The notes beneath the pieces were generated by a model. That model worked only from the letters and a program-made list of their open reading frames with translations, made no database searches and was not told the DNA's origin. DNA of 64,000 bases from positions 1 through 64,000 of the forward strand of contig JAVMKO010000139.1 of NCBI GenBank assembly GCA_032164245.1. Direction: 5' to 3'. The position numbers and the translations under genes are program-made. This document shows positions 22,401 through 33,062 of this stretch, one piece after another. The first letter of the stretch is position 1. Each line of letters starts with the position of its first letter. The stretch is from Sternotherus odoratus (taxonomy: Eukaryota > Chordata > Testudines > Kinosternidae).

Positions 22401-22958
22401 GGCTCAAATGCCATCCCCCACCAGGTGAGTGCTGGGGGAACCCAGGAGTCCTGGCTGCCCACCACCCTGCTCTAACCACTATCCCCCACTCCCCTCCCAG
22501 AGCCGGGGAGAGAACCCAGGAGTCCTGGCTCCTAGCCCCCCCTGCTCTAACCCACCAGCCCCCACTCCTCTCCCAGAGCCGGGGAGAGAACTCAGGCGTC
22601 TGGGCTCCCAGCCCCCACTCCCCTCCTGAGGCCGGCAGGAGGGAGGTGAGTCTGCTGGGGGCCGGGGCACCAAGGGGCTGTGGGTATGGGGGGGGAGGGT
22701 GAGGGGGCAGGGTGCTGTCATTGTTGGGCACCATGGGGGGCTGGGCTTGGTGGGTTCTGGCCGCCGGGGGGGTGCTGTGGGGCTGGGCTCTGCGGTTGGT
22801 GGGCTCTGGGCACCGGGGGGATTGCTATGGGGCAGGGGGCCGGGTGCTCATCCTCCCCCCGTCTCCCGCAGGTGCAGCCCCCCTTCCGCCTGCCCGTCCT
22901 CCAAGGCATCCCAAAGACAACTCAAGGCCGAAAGGAGGGAAAGAGGGGGGGCCTGTAA
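19471..22958 (+). CDS. Chimeric centrobin-derived unit with doubled coiled-coil exon set
   Basis: Segments are 19471-19531, 19909-20130, 20264-20397, 20486-20611 and 20919-21054, then a second set 21283-21504, 21640-21773, 21862-21987 and 22289-22424, and a last exon 22872-22958. The first reads MEAVRSRLRTML and the second DDDSESDSTTALLA, both matching centrobin. The coiled-coil exons match its region around SGHHERELGSQLAQF, but 20919-21054 and 22289-22424 are compact-gene type (CERKSAQSFQEM). Joined in the centrobin frame, exon 1 runs into TGA at 19980-19982, inside a relic splice donor fused to the next exon. In the other frame, from ATG 19942, all segments stay open for about 429 residues to TAA. 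Whether this is translated or a decayed duplicate is unresolved. Confidence 0.6.
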
Positions 22959-23401
22959 CATTCCTGCCCCCGTTTGGTTTTTGTTGTAAATAAAAAGTTT
23001 GTTCTATTTTTGAACTAAAGAAGAGTTTGTTCTCTTTTGCAGCCCCCCCCGTGCCGTGGTTGGGGGGCGGCCCCCCAAGTCCTGCCCCCCGCGCCCTCCT
23101 CTGGGCAGACCCACGGCGTCCCGCCTCTTCCCAGGCCCGAGTAGCAGATCCTGGGCAGCCATTGGCCGAGCTGGGTCCGTCGGGGCTGGGGGGGCGTGCC
23201 CCCGCGCCCAGCCCCTCCCCCGCCCCCTGCTCCCCCCTCCCACCGCCATTAGCGCTCATCTGCTTTGGTGCGAACGCGGATTACACACCCCGCGGTGCCC
23301 GCCCCACACCCTCCGGCGCGGGGCGCCTAGGGGCCGGGTGTCTCCCCCTCGTCCCGGGCTGGCTCCCCCACCGGCAGGCCGGCGAGTCTTGGAATACTGC
23401 G

Positions 23402-25728
23402 ATGGAGGCGGTGAGGTCGCGCCTGCGGACCATGCTGGAGGTTCCCCGCGAGCCGCCCCCGGGTGAGTGGGGTAGGTGGCGCAGTGCCCTGGGGGTCAGG
23501 GCTGGAGGCGGGACCGCCGCCCCGCCCCAGAGGTGGCCGCATCTCTGCACCGGGACAGGGATCCCTGGAGTCCTGGCTCCCAGCCCCCCTGCTCCCCCCC
23601 ACTCCCTTCTCAGAGCTGGGGAGAGAACCCTGGAGTCCTGGCTCCCAGCCCCCCTGCTTTAACCGCTAGCCCCCACTCCCTTCTCAGTGCTGGGAAGAGA
23701 ACCCAGGCGTCCTGCCTCCCAGCCCCCCCGCTCTATCCACTAGCCCCCACTCCTACTTGGGGGTGGTGCACGCGCGGCCCGTGGGGTGGGACGGGCTGGA
23801 GGTCCGTGCCCCTTAGCTGCCAGCCCCTTTCTCCAGCAGGGGACGCCCTCGGCCTGGCGGAGCAGAAGGACGATGACTCTGAGAGCGACAGCACCACTGC
23901 CCTCCTCGCGTGAGTGCTGGGGGCGGGTGGAGGCCCAGCGGGCGGCGGATGCCCAGCAGGCCCTGGCGGCGGCGCAGGCCGAGGTCCAGCGGCTGGAGAG
24001 CGAGCGGGAGGTGGCGCGGAGCGAGCGGGACGGGCTGCAGATGGAGATCAGCCTGGTGAAGGTAACGGGGCCCGGCCCCTCTAGGGGGCGCCGGCTCCGC
24101 CCCTGGCCCCAGGGCGGGGATTGGCAGGCTGGGGGGGGGGGGGCAATGGAGCGGGGCCGGTCCCCTCTGCCAGCCGCCCCCTTGTGCCCCCAGGCGCGGT
24201 GCGAGGCCCAGAAGGCGGAGCTGGAGGCGGAGCTGAAGGTGGCGCTGGAGCAGCAGGTGACGGAGTGGCTGGCGCAGGTGCTCGAGGACGGCCTGCGCCA
24301 GGCGGGCGCCCTGCTGGAGCAGCACAGGTACCCCCCCAGCGCCTCGCCACCCCCCGATCCCTCCCCCACCGGGGGGCCGCGCCCACCGCTCACCCCGGCC
24401 CTCCCCCCGCCACAGGAAGCAGCTGCTGGAGCTGAGCGGGCACCACGAGCGGGAGCTGGGCAGTCAGCTGGCGCAGTTCCGGGCAGAGCTGGCGGAGCGC
24501 GAGGAGCGGCAGCGGCGGCTGGTTGACAACTACGAGCTGAGGTACCAGGGGACCCGGAACCCCTCGCCCGGCACCGAGATGAGCCCACCTCTGGGGCGGG
24601 GCAGCGGGTGACCCGGGGACCCCTCGCCTGGCACTGAGATGCGCCCACCTCTGGGGCGGGGTGGCTGGTGACCCAGGGACCCCTTGGCCAGTGCCGAGAT
24701 GCGCCCACCTCTGGGGCGGGGCGGCAGGTGACCCGGGGACCCCTCGCCCGGTGCCGAGATGCGCCCACCTCTGGGGCGGGGCGGCAGGTGACCCAGGGAC
24801 CCCTTGGCCAGTGCCGAGATGCGCCCACCTCTGGGGCGGGGCGGCAGGTGACCCGGGGACCCCTCGCCCGGTGCCGAGATGCGCCCACCTCTGGGGCGGG
24901 GCGGCGGGTGACCTAGGGACCCGGCCCAGAGATGCGCCCACCTCTGGGGCGGGGCGGTGGGTTCCCCAGGCCAGGCTACCCCCCACCGTGGAGCTCCAAC
25001 ACCCCCCCCCCTTCTCCGCAGGTTGGCGGCGGATTGCGAGAGGAAGTCTGCCCAATCTTTTCAAGAAATGAACTTTTGGAAAAGTATCGCAGAGGGCTGG
25101 CAGCTGGAGGCCCAGCGGCATAAAAGAGTGCCAGGCTCAAATGCCAGCCCCCACCAGGTGAGTGCCGGGGGAACCCAGGAGTCCTGGCTGCCCACCACCC
25201 TGCTCTAACCACTATCCCCCACTCCCCTCCCAGAGCCGGGGAGAGAACCCAGGAGTCCTGGCTCCTAGCCCCCCCTGCTCTAACCCACCAGCCCCCACTC
25301 CTCTCCCAGAGCCGGGGAGAGAACTCAGGTGTCTGGGCTCCCAGCCCCCACTCCCCTCCCGAGGCCGGCAGGAGGGAGGTGAGTCTGCTGGGGGCCGGGG
25401 GCACCATGGGGCTGTGGGTATGGGGGGGGAGGGGGAGGGGGCAGGGTGCTGTCAGTGTTGGGCACCATGGGGGGCTGGGCTTGGTGGGTTCTGGCCGCCG
25501 GGGGGGTGCTGTGGGGCTCGGCTCTGCGGTTGGTGGGCTCTGGGCACCGGGGGGATTGCTATGGGGCAGGGGGCCGGGTGCTCATCCTCCCCCCGTCTCC
25601 CGCAGGTGCAGCCCCCCTTCCGCCTGCCCGTCCTCCAAGGCATCCCGAAGACAACTCAAGGCCGAAAGGAGGGAAAGAGGGGGGGGCCTGTAACATTCCT
25701 GCCCCCGTTTGGTTTTTTTTGTAAATAA
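23402..25728 (+). CDS. Chimeric centrobin-derived unit, single exon set, frameshifted end
   Basis: Segments are 23402-23462, 23840-24061, 24194-24327, 24416-24541, 25022-25157 and 25606-25728, nearly identical to the preceding unit. As there, the centrobin frame from ATG 23402 meets TGA in the fused second exon, while the coiled-coil frame from ATG 23873 is open for about 235 residues. One extra G in the G run near 25680 removes the usual RGGL stop; the frame then reads on into 3' UTR and ends at TAA 25726-25728, inside the AATAAA signal. The fifth segment is compact-gene type, not the authentic centrobin exon. It could be transcribed, but loss of the normal terminus and the N-terminal stop argue for weak constraint. 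Confidence 0.55.
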
Positions 25729-28414
25729 AAAGTTTGTTCTATTTTTTAACTAAAGAAGAGTTTATTCTCTTTTGCAGCCCCCCCCGTGCCATGGTTGGGG
25801 GGCAGCCCCCCAAGTCCTGCCCCCCGCGCCCTCCTCTGGGCAGACCCACGGCGTCCCGCCTCCTCCCAGGCCCGAGTAGCAGATCCTGGGCAGCCATTGG
25901 CCGAGCTGGGTCCGTCGGGGCGGGGGGGGCGTGCCCCCGCACCCAGCCCCTCCTCCGCCCCCTGCTCCCCCCTCCCACCGCCATTAGCGCTCATCTGCTT
26001 TGGTGCGAACGCGGATTACACACCCCGCGGTGCCCGCCCCACACCCTCCGGCGCGGGGCGCCTAGGGGCCGGGTGTCTCCCCCTCGTCCCGGGCTGGCTC
26101 CCCCACCGGCAGGCTGGCGAGTCTTGGAATACTGCGATGGAGGCGGTGAGGTCGCGCCTGCGGACCATGCTGGAGGTTCCCCGCGAGCCGCCCCCGGGTG
26201 AGTGGGGTAGGTGGCGCAGTGCCCTGGGGGTCAGGGCTGGAGGCGGGACCGCCGCCCCGCCCCAGAGGTGGCCGCATCTCTGCACCGGGACAGGGATCCC
26301 TGGAGTCCTGGCTCCCAGCCCCCCTGCTCCCCCCCACTCCCTTCTCAGAGCTGGGGAGAGAACCCTGGAGTCCTGGCTCCCAGCCCCCCTGCTTTAACCG
26401 CTAGCCCCCACTCCCTTCTCAGTGCTGGGGAGAGAACCCAGGAGTCCTGCCTCCCAGCCCCCCCGCTCTATCCACTAGCCCCCACTCCTACTTGGGGGTG
26501 GTGCACGCGCGGCCCGTGGGGTGGGACGGGCTGGAGGTCCGTGCCCCTTAGCAGCCAGCTCCTTTCTCCAGCAGGGGACGCCCTCGGCCTGGCGGAGCGG
26601 AAGGACGACGACTCCGAGAGCGACAGCACCACTGCCCTCCTCGCGTGAGTGCTGGGGGCGGGTGGAGGCCCAGCGGGCGGCGGATGCCCAGCAGGCCCTG
26701 GCGGCGGCGCAGGCCGAGGTCCAGCAGCTGGAGAGCGAGCGGGAGGCGGCGCGGAGCGAGTAGGACGGGCTGCAGATGGAGATCAGCCTGGTGAAGGTAA
26801 CGGGGCCCGGCCCCTCTAGGGGGCGCCGGCTCCGCCCCTGGCCCCAGGGCGGGGATTGGCAGGCTGGGGGGGGGGGCAATGGAGCGGGGCCGGTCCCCTC
26901 TGCCAGCGGCCCCCTTGCGCCCCCAGGCGCGGTGAGAGGCCCAGAAGGCGGAGCTGGAGGCGGAGCTGAAGGTGGCGCTGGAGCAGCAGGTGACGGAGTG
27001 GCTGGCGCAGGTGCTCGAGGACGGCCTGCGCCAGGCGGGCACCCTGCTGGAGCAGCACAGGTACCCCCCCAGCGCCCCGACACCCCCCGATCCCTCCCCC
27101 ACCGGGGAGCCGCGCCCACCGCTCACCCCGGCCCTCCCCCCGCCACAGGAAGCAGCTGCTGGAGCTGAGCGGGCACCACGAGCGGGAGCTGGGCAGTCAG
27201 CTGGCGCAGTTCCGGGCAGAGCTGGCGGAGCGCGAGGAGCGGCAGCGGCGGCTGGTTGACGACTACGAGCTGAGGTACCAGGGGACCTGGGACCCCTCGC
27301 CCGGCACCGAGATGAGCCCACCTCTGGGGCGGGGCGGCGGGTGACCCGGGGACCCCTCGCCCAGCACCGAGATGCGCCCACCTCTGGGGTGGGGTGGCGG
27401 GTGACTCGGGGACCCCTCGCCCGGCACCGAGATGACACCACCTCTGGGGCGGGGCGGCGGGTGACCCGGGGACCCCTCGCCTGGCTCCGAGATGCGCCCA
27501 CCTCTGGGGCGGCAGGTAACCCAGGCCAGGCTACCCCCCACCGTGGAGCCCCGACACTCCCCCTTCTCCGCAGGCTGGACAGGCAGGTGGAGGCGGCGCG
27601 GGAGCTGCAGGCTGGGACGAGGCGGCTGGAGGCCCAGCGGGCCAACATGGTGGCCCGGCTCCAGGCCATGATGGAGTCGCACTGGAACGAGGCCCTGCGG
27701 CTACTGACCGGAGACGCCCCCGCACAGTCCCCCCCCAAAGGCCATCGCCAGGTGAGTGCCGGGGGAACCCAGGAGTCCTGGCTGCCTGCCACCCCGCTCT
27801 AACCACTATCCCCCACTCCCCTCCCAGAGCCGGGGAGAGAACCCAGGAGTCCTGGCTCCCAGCCCCCCCACTTCCCTCCCAGAGCCAGGGAGAGAACCCA
27901 GGAGTCCTGGCTCCCCACAGCCGGTCTTTAACCCCCCGCCTTTCTCTGCCCCCGACAGCCTCCTGTCTCCTCCTCGGCAGAGCGCCCCTGCCAGCCCCAC
28001 AGCCCCGCCCCGCCCAGGAAGCCGGAGGGCTGGCCGGGGGACCCCCGGAGCGGGGGGTCCGGGGACGGCGAGGCGGGGGGCTGGGCCTTCGCCCCGGCCG
28101 TGCCCCTGCAGCCCGTCGCCCAGCGCGGCTCCCTGCCAGCGGGGCGGGGCCCCGAGCGCTTCCTGCCCCCAGCGCCCGGCGCAGCTGATCTACCGAGTGT
28201 CCCGAGCCAGCCGGGCTTCCGGCCGCTGGAGCCGCAGCTCGACGACTCCGCCGGGCCAGGTAGGGGGCCGGGGGCGCCCCCCGGCCCACCCCCCCAGCTC
28301 CTGGGAGCAGCCCCCCCCAGGCGTCCCTCGCCCGGCCGAGATGCAGCTGGCTCTGGGGTGGAGCGCAGGGATCCCCTGCCCGGCATGAGAGGGATTCACC
28401 CCCACTCTGACCCA

Positions 28415-28935
28415 CAGCGCCCCCTAGTGCGTCTTGGGGCCAGTCCTGACTGCCCGGGGAAATCACCCCCTGCTGAACCCCCCCCCCCGCTCCCTGCCCC
28501 ACACCGCCCCATAGCGCCACCCTGGAGCCAGCCCTGCCTTCCAAGGGAGAGCGCCCCCTGCTGAGCCCCCCGCCCTGCTCCCTGCCCCACACCGCCCCAT
28601 AGCGCCACCCTGGGGCCAGCCCTGCCTTCCAGGGGAGAGCGCCCCCTGCTGAGCCCCCCGCCCCGCTCCCTGCCCCACACCGCCCCATAGCACCACCCTG
28701 GGGCCAGCCCTGCCTTCCAGGGGAGAGCGCCCCCTGCTGAGCCCCCCGCCCCGCTCCCTGCCCCACACCGCCCCATAGCGCCACCCTGGAGCCAGCCCTG
28801 CCTTCCTGGGGAGAGCGCCCCCTGCTGAGCCCCCCGCCCCGCTCCCTGCCTCACACCGCCCCATAGCGCCACCCTGGGGCCAGCCCTGCCTTCCAGGGGA
28901 GAGCGCCCCCTGCTGACCCCCTGCTCCCTGCCCCA
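28415..28935 (+). repeat. Intronic tandem repeat of about 87 bp, six copies
   Basis: Units contain ctccctgccccacaccgccc, catagcgccaccctggggcc and ttccaggggagagcgccccc. A diverged block of the same family lies at 29900-30150 in a later intron. Both are inside introns of the centrobin-derived pseudogene. Confidence 0.9.
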
Positions 28936-30357
28936 CAGCACCCCCTAGCGCCCCCCTGGGGCATTGGGGCTGGCACCTGAGGTGTGGGGCAGGCACCAGA
29001 TTGTTATCCTCTGACCCCTTCTCCCCCCCCCGCCCAGGGCTGAGCTTGCAACCCCCCCACCTGGCGGAGCACCCCTACCCCGAGGATGAGGGGGACCCAG
29101 CGACGGCGAGACCCCCCCGAACAGCAGCCTGGAGAGCGGGGGGCGGGGGCCCCCCGGCCCACTGCACCCGGAACTGCAGTAGTACATGGCCCTGGTAGGG
29201 GGCTGGCAGTGGGGCAGGTCTCGCCAGGGAAGGGGGGCAGAGCCGGGGGGGTGTCTTTGTATGTGGGGTGGGGAGGGAGGGGCGGGGTTCCCGGCTGCTC
29301 ACTGCCCCCCCCCGTCTTTCTCTCAGCAGATGCCAAGTGACCCCCTCCGGCAGGAGGGGCCGGGGGGCAAGAGTCCCCCCCGCCCCATGGGCCAGGCCCA
29401 GCCCCACGGCCAGCCAGGTAAGGGCCAGGGAGGGAGGCGGGACGTTCCACTGTGGGGGGCAGGAGCCTGCCCCACTTAACTCCTGCCCCATGCGGCTACC
29501 CCCCTAAGCAGCCCGGGTCCGACTCCCCGTGGGTCCCACCCCATGTGGGTCCCGCCCCCGTCCCAGCAGCCTGGGTTCTACCCCATGTGGGTCCTGCCCC
29601 CCATCCCAGCAGCGTGGGTCCTGCCCCACGTGGAAGCATGGCCCAGCACCCCTGCGACCCCCCCATCTCCTCTCCCTGCAGGCTTAGCCCAGGAGGACCC
29701 CCCAGCGCCGTGGGAGACGCTCCGGCCCCACGGCGCCCCATGGATCCTCCCCGCTGCCGTGCAGAAGACCAAGGTGCCGCTCGCCAAAGCCAGCTACGGG
29801 CAGTGGGGGCTGGAGCCGCCGAGCCCCCCGCAGCACCCGGCCGGTGAGACCCCCATTCTGCCCCATGGCGCCCGGCCGGGGAGTTCCCCCTGCCCCATGG
29901 CACTCAGCTCCCTGCCCCACAGCGCCCCCTAGTGCCACCCTGGGGCCAGCCCTGCTTACCAGGGGAGAGCGCCTCCTGCTGAGCCCCCTGCCCCACTCCC
30001 TGCCCCCTAGCACCGCCCTGCCTCTCAAGGGGTGCCCCCTGCTGACCCTCCCACTCCTGCCCCACAGCAACCCCTGGGGCCAGCCCTGCCAGCCAGGGGA
30101 GAGCACCCCCTGCCCCACAGTGCCCCCTATTGCCGCCCTGGGGCCAGCTCCTGCCCCCCAGCTCACCACGTCTCTCCCCCAGGGGGGTGAGGGGGGGTTC
30201 CTGTCCCCCCGGCAGATGGCCAAGTCCTCCCGCCTGCTGCGGCTGTACCAGGCCAGGGGCCGGGCGGCCCCCTCCTCCGAGGAGCTCTACGCCTCCCTGC
30301 GCTCCAGCACAGGTAAGGCTGGCACCGTGCCCGCCCCGGGAGACACCCCCCCCCGCG

Positions 30358-30418
30358 GGACTACAACTCCCAGGGTGCACTGCTGGACCCCGCGTTGCAT
30401 GCTGGGAAGTGTAGTCCA
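30358..30418. repeat. Inverted pair of ZNF143-like motifs
   Basis: ggactacaactcccagggtg at the left faces ctgggaagtgtagtcc at the right, with gcatg next to the right arm. Each arm resembles the ZNF143/STAF site seen at 10234 and 14561. It may be a short palindromic mobile element rather than a promoter, since it lies in an intron. Confidence 0.5.
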
Positions 30419-32056
30419 ACACCTGCTGTTGTTCACCTGCCCCACAAACCTTAGGCTATGGGTCCAGGTGTTGGGGGGATCCCCACGTCGACCCCCCACT
30501 CCAGGCTGGGAGCCAGGACTCCTGGGTTCTCTCCCCGGCTCTGGGAGGAGAGTGGGGTCTAGTGGTTAGAGCAGGGGGGGCTGGGAGCCCGGACTCCTGG
30601 GTTCTCTCCCCAGCTCTGGGAGGGGAGTGGGGGCTGGTGGGTTAGAGCAGCGGGGGCTGGGAGCCAGGACTCCTGGGTTCTCTCGGCCCCGAGCTCCAGT
30701 CCTGTCTGCTGCCCCCCAGGCCTGACGTGAAGGGCGACGGGGGCCACGGGAACCCAGCCACCCCCAGGAACCTCGCCTACCCCGCGCCTGCCACTCACCC
30801 CGGCCCTCCTCTCGCCACAGGATTGAGCTGCTCAAGTTGAAACAGAATATGAATTAAACCGACAGAAAATGATATCAGGCCACAGGGAAGAGAAGGAGAA
30901 ACTCATGCAGCAGCACGAAAGGAGGTACCAGGGGACCCGGGGACCCCTCACCCAGCACCGAGATGCGCCCACCTCTGGGGCGGGGCGGTGGGTGACCCGG
31001 GGACCCCTCACCCAGCACCGAGATGCGCCCACCTCTGGGGCGGGGCAGCGGGTGACCCGGGGACCCCTCGCCCGGTGCCGAGATGCGCCCACCTCTGGGG
31101 CGGGGCGGCGGGTGACCCGGGGACCCCTTGCCCGGCACTGAGATGTGCCCGGCGCTGAGATGCGCCCACCTCTGGGGCGGGGCGGCAGGTTCCCCAGGCC
31201 AGGCTACCCCCCACCGTGGAGCTCCGACACCCCCCTCCCCTTCTCCGCAGGTTGGCGGCGGATTGCGAGAGGAAGGCTGCCCAATCTTTTCAAGAGATGC
31301 GATTTTGGAAAACTGTAGGAGAGAGCTGCCAGCTGGAGGCCCAGCGGCGGAAAATAGTGCCCCTGCTGCCAGGCTCGAATGCCAGCCCCCACCAGGTGAG
31401 TGCCGGGGGAACCCAGGAGTCCTGGCTGCCCACCACCCTGCTCTAACCACTATCCCCCACTCCCCTCCCAGAGCCGGGGAGAGAACCCAGGAGTCCTGGC
31501 TCCTAGCACCCCCTGCTCTAACCCACCAGCCCCCACTCCTCTCCCAGAGCCGGGGAGAGAACCCAGGAGTCTTGGCTCCTAGCCCCCCCCTGCTCTAGCC
31601 CACCAGCCCCCACTCCTCTCTCAGAGCCGTGGAGAGAACCCAGGAGTCCTGGCTCCTAGCCCCCCCTGCTCTAACCCACCAGCCCCCACTCCCCTCCCGA
31701 GGCCGGCAGGAGGGAGGTGAGTCTGCCGGGGGCCGGGGCACCCTGGGGCTGTGGGGGGAGGGGGAGGGGGCAGGGTGCTGTCAGTGTTGGGCACCATGGG
31801 GGGCTGGGCTCGGTGGGTTCTGGCTGCCGGGGGGGTGCTGTGGGGCTGGGCTCTGCGGTTGGTGGGCTCTGGGCACCGGGGGGATTGCTATTGGGCAGGG
31901 GGCCGGGTGCTCATCCTCCCCCCGTCTCCCGCAGGTGCAGCCCCCCTGTCGCCTGCCCGTCCTCCAGGGCACCCCCAAGACAACCCGAGGCCGAAAGGAG
32001 GGAAAGAGGGGGGGCCTGTAACATTCCTGCCCCCGTTTTTTTTTTTTGTAAATAAA

Positions 32057-32490
32057 AAGTTTGTTTTATTTTTTAACTAAAGAAGAGTTTGTTCTCTTTT
32101 GCAGCCCCCCCCCCGTGCCGTGGTTGGGGGGCGGCCCCCCAAGCCCTGCCCCCCATGCAGAGCTCATTCCCAGAGCCCCTAGCTCTGTTGCCCCCCACAT
32201 CCTGCTGAGTGGGGTTTGCGTTTCACTTTGCCTTTCCCTTTGCCACCGAGTCAGGCACCTCCTGCGATTGCATGAGTTGCAGGTGCCTCCCACAGCCCCC
32301 AACACAGACCTCCTGCCACATAGCAAGAGAGGCTCCCTGCCCGGTGTCTCTCGGGGAAGGATGATCATGGCTGTTTCACAGGAGGGGAAACAGAGGCCCA
32401 GGAATTGTGATTTACAACCTGTCCCAGGCTGTACAGAACAGGAGCTGAAGCAGTTCACAGCCTCGGAAGCCTATTTCCCACCTGGGAACT
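32057..32490. other. Downstream flank of the centrobin array with MIR-like fragment
   Basis: The first 100 bp repeat the post-polyadenylation sequence of the other units, then similarity stops after ccccatgcag near 32160. About 32355-32460 (cacaggaggggaaacagagg, cctgtcccaggctgtacaga) resembles a MIR-type SINE core. No gene seen. Confidence 0.55.
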
Positions 32491-32493
32491 GAA

Positions 32494-33062
32494 GCAAGAT
32501 CTCCCCCATCCAAATACAGCGCTTTAATCACAAGATCTCCCCCATCCGAATACAGGGCTTTAATCACAAGATCTACCCCATCCGAATACAGTGCTTTAAT
32601 CACAAGATCTCCCACATCCCAATACAGGGCGTTAATCACAAGATCTCCCCCATCCCAATACAGGGCTTTAATCACAAGATCTCCCCCATCCGAATACAGG
32701 GCTTTAATCACAAGATCTCCCCCATCCGAATACAGGGCGTTAATCACAAGATCTCCCCCATCCCAATACAGGGCGTTAATCACAAGATCTCCCCCATCCC
32801 AATACAGGGCGTTAATCACAAGATCTCCCCCATCCGAATACAGCACTTTAATCACAAGATCTCCCCCATCCCAATACAGCGCTTTAATCACAAGATCTCC
32901 CCCATCCCAATACAGGGCTTTAATCACAAGATCTCCCCCATCCCAATACAGTGCTTTAATCACAAGATCTCCCCCATCCCAATACAGGGCTTTAATCACA
33001 AGATCTCCCCCATCCCAATACAGGGCTTTAATCACAAGATCTCCCCCATCCCAATACAGGGC
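32494..33062. repeat. 36-bp satellite array 1, about 16 copies
   Basis: The unit is ctttaatcacaagatctccc followed by ccatcccaatacaggg. The length is a multiple of three and most copies have no stop in several frames, so long repetitive reading frames appear on both strands; they are not genes. Copies alternate gggcttt/gggcgtt/agcgcttt and occasionally ccatccgaa. Confidence 0.95.

Larger units (their letters stand above)
26137..32021 (+). pseudogene. CNTROB: Centrobin 3' half (C-terminal exons) fused to a compact-gene tail, with lesions
   Basis: Segments are 26137-26197, 26575-26796, 26927-27060, 27149-27274, 27574-27751, 27959-28259, 29038-29194, 29330-29417, 29682-29843 and 30183-30312, then about 30719-30780, and tail exons 30821-30924, 31251-31395 and 31935-32021. 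The 27574 exon has centrobin VARLQAMMESHWNEA. Later ones carry FRPLEPQLDD, VQKTKVPLAKAS and LLRLYQARG, which identify CNTROB, the BRCA2-interacting centriolar protein. Lesions in the expected frame are TAG at 26761, TGA at 26933, an apparent frameshift in the C run near 29110 with a TAG at 29180 in the shifted frame, a phase break in the G run at 30183, and a 1-nt loss in the 30821 exon. The N-terminal third of centrobin is absent. This seems a decaying copy closest to the parent gene. Confidence 0.75.

Noticed and set aside
28396..28996. Glycine-rich minus-strand frames of 177-181 codons
   Set aside because: They follow the 87-bp intronic tandem repeat in the centrobin-derived pseudogene.
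32494..33062. CRISPR-like direct repeats
   Set aside because: The units are contiguous with no unique spacers, and the context is a vertebrate genome.
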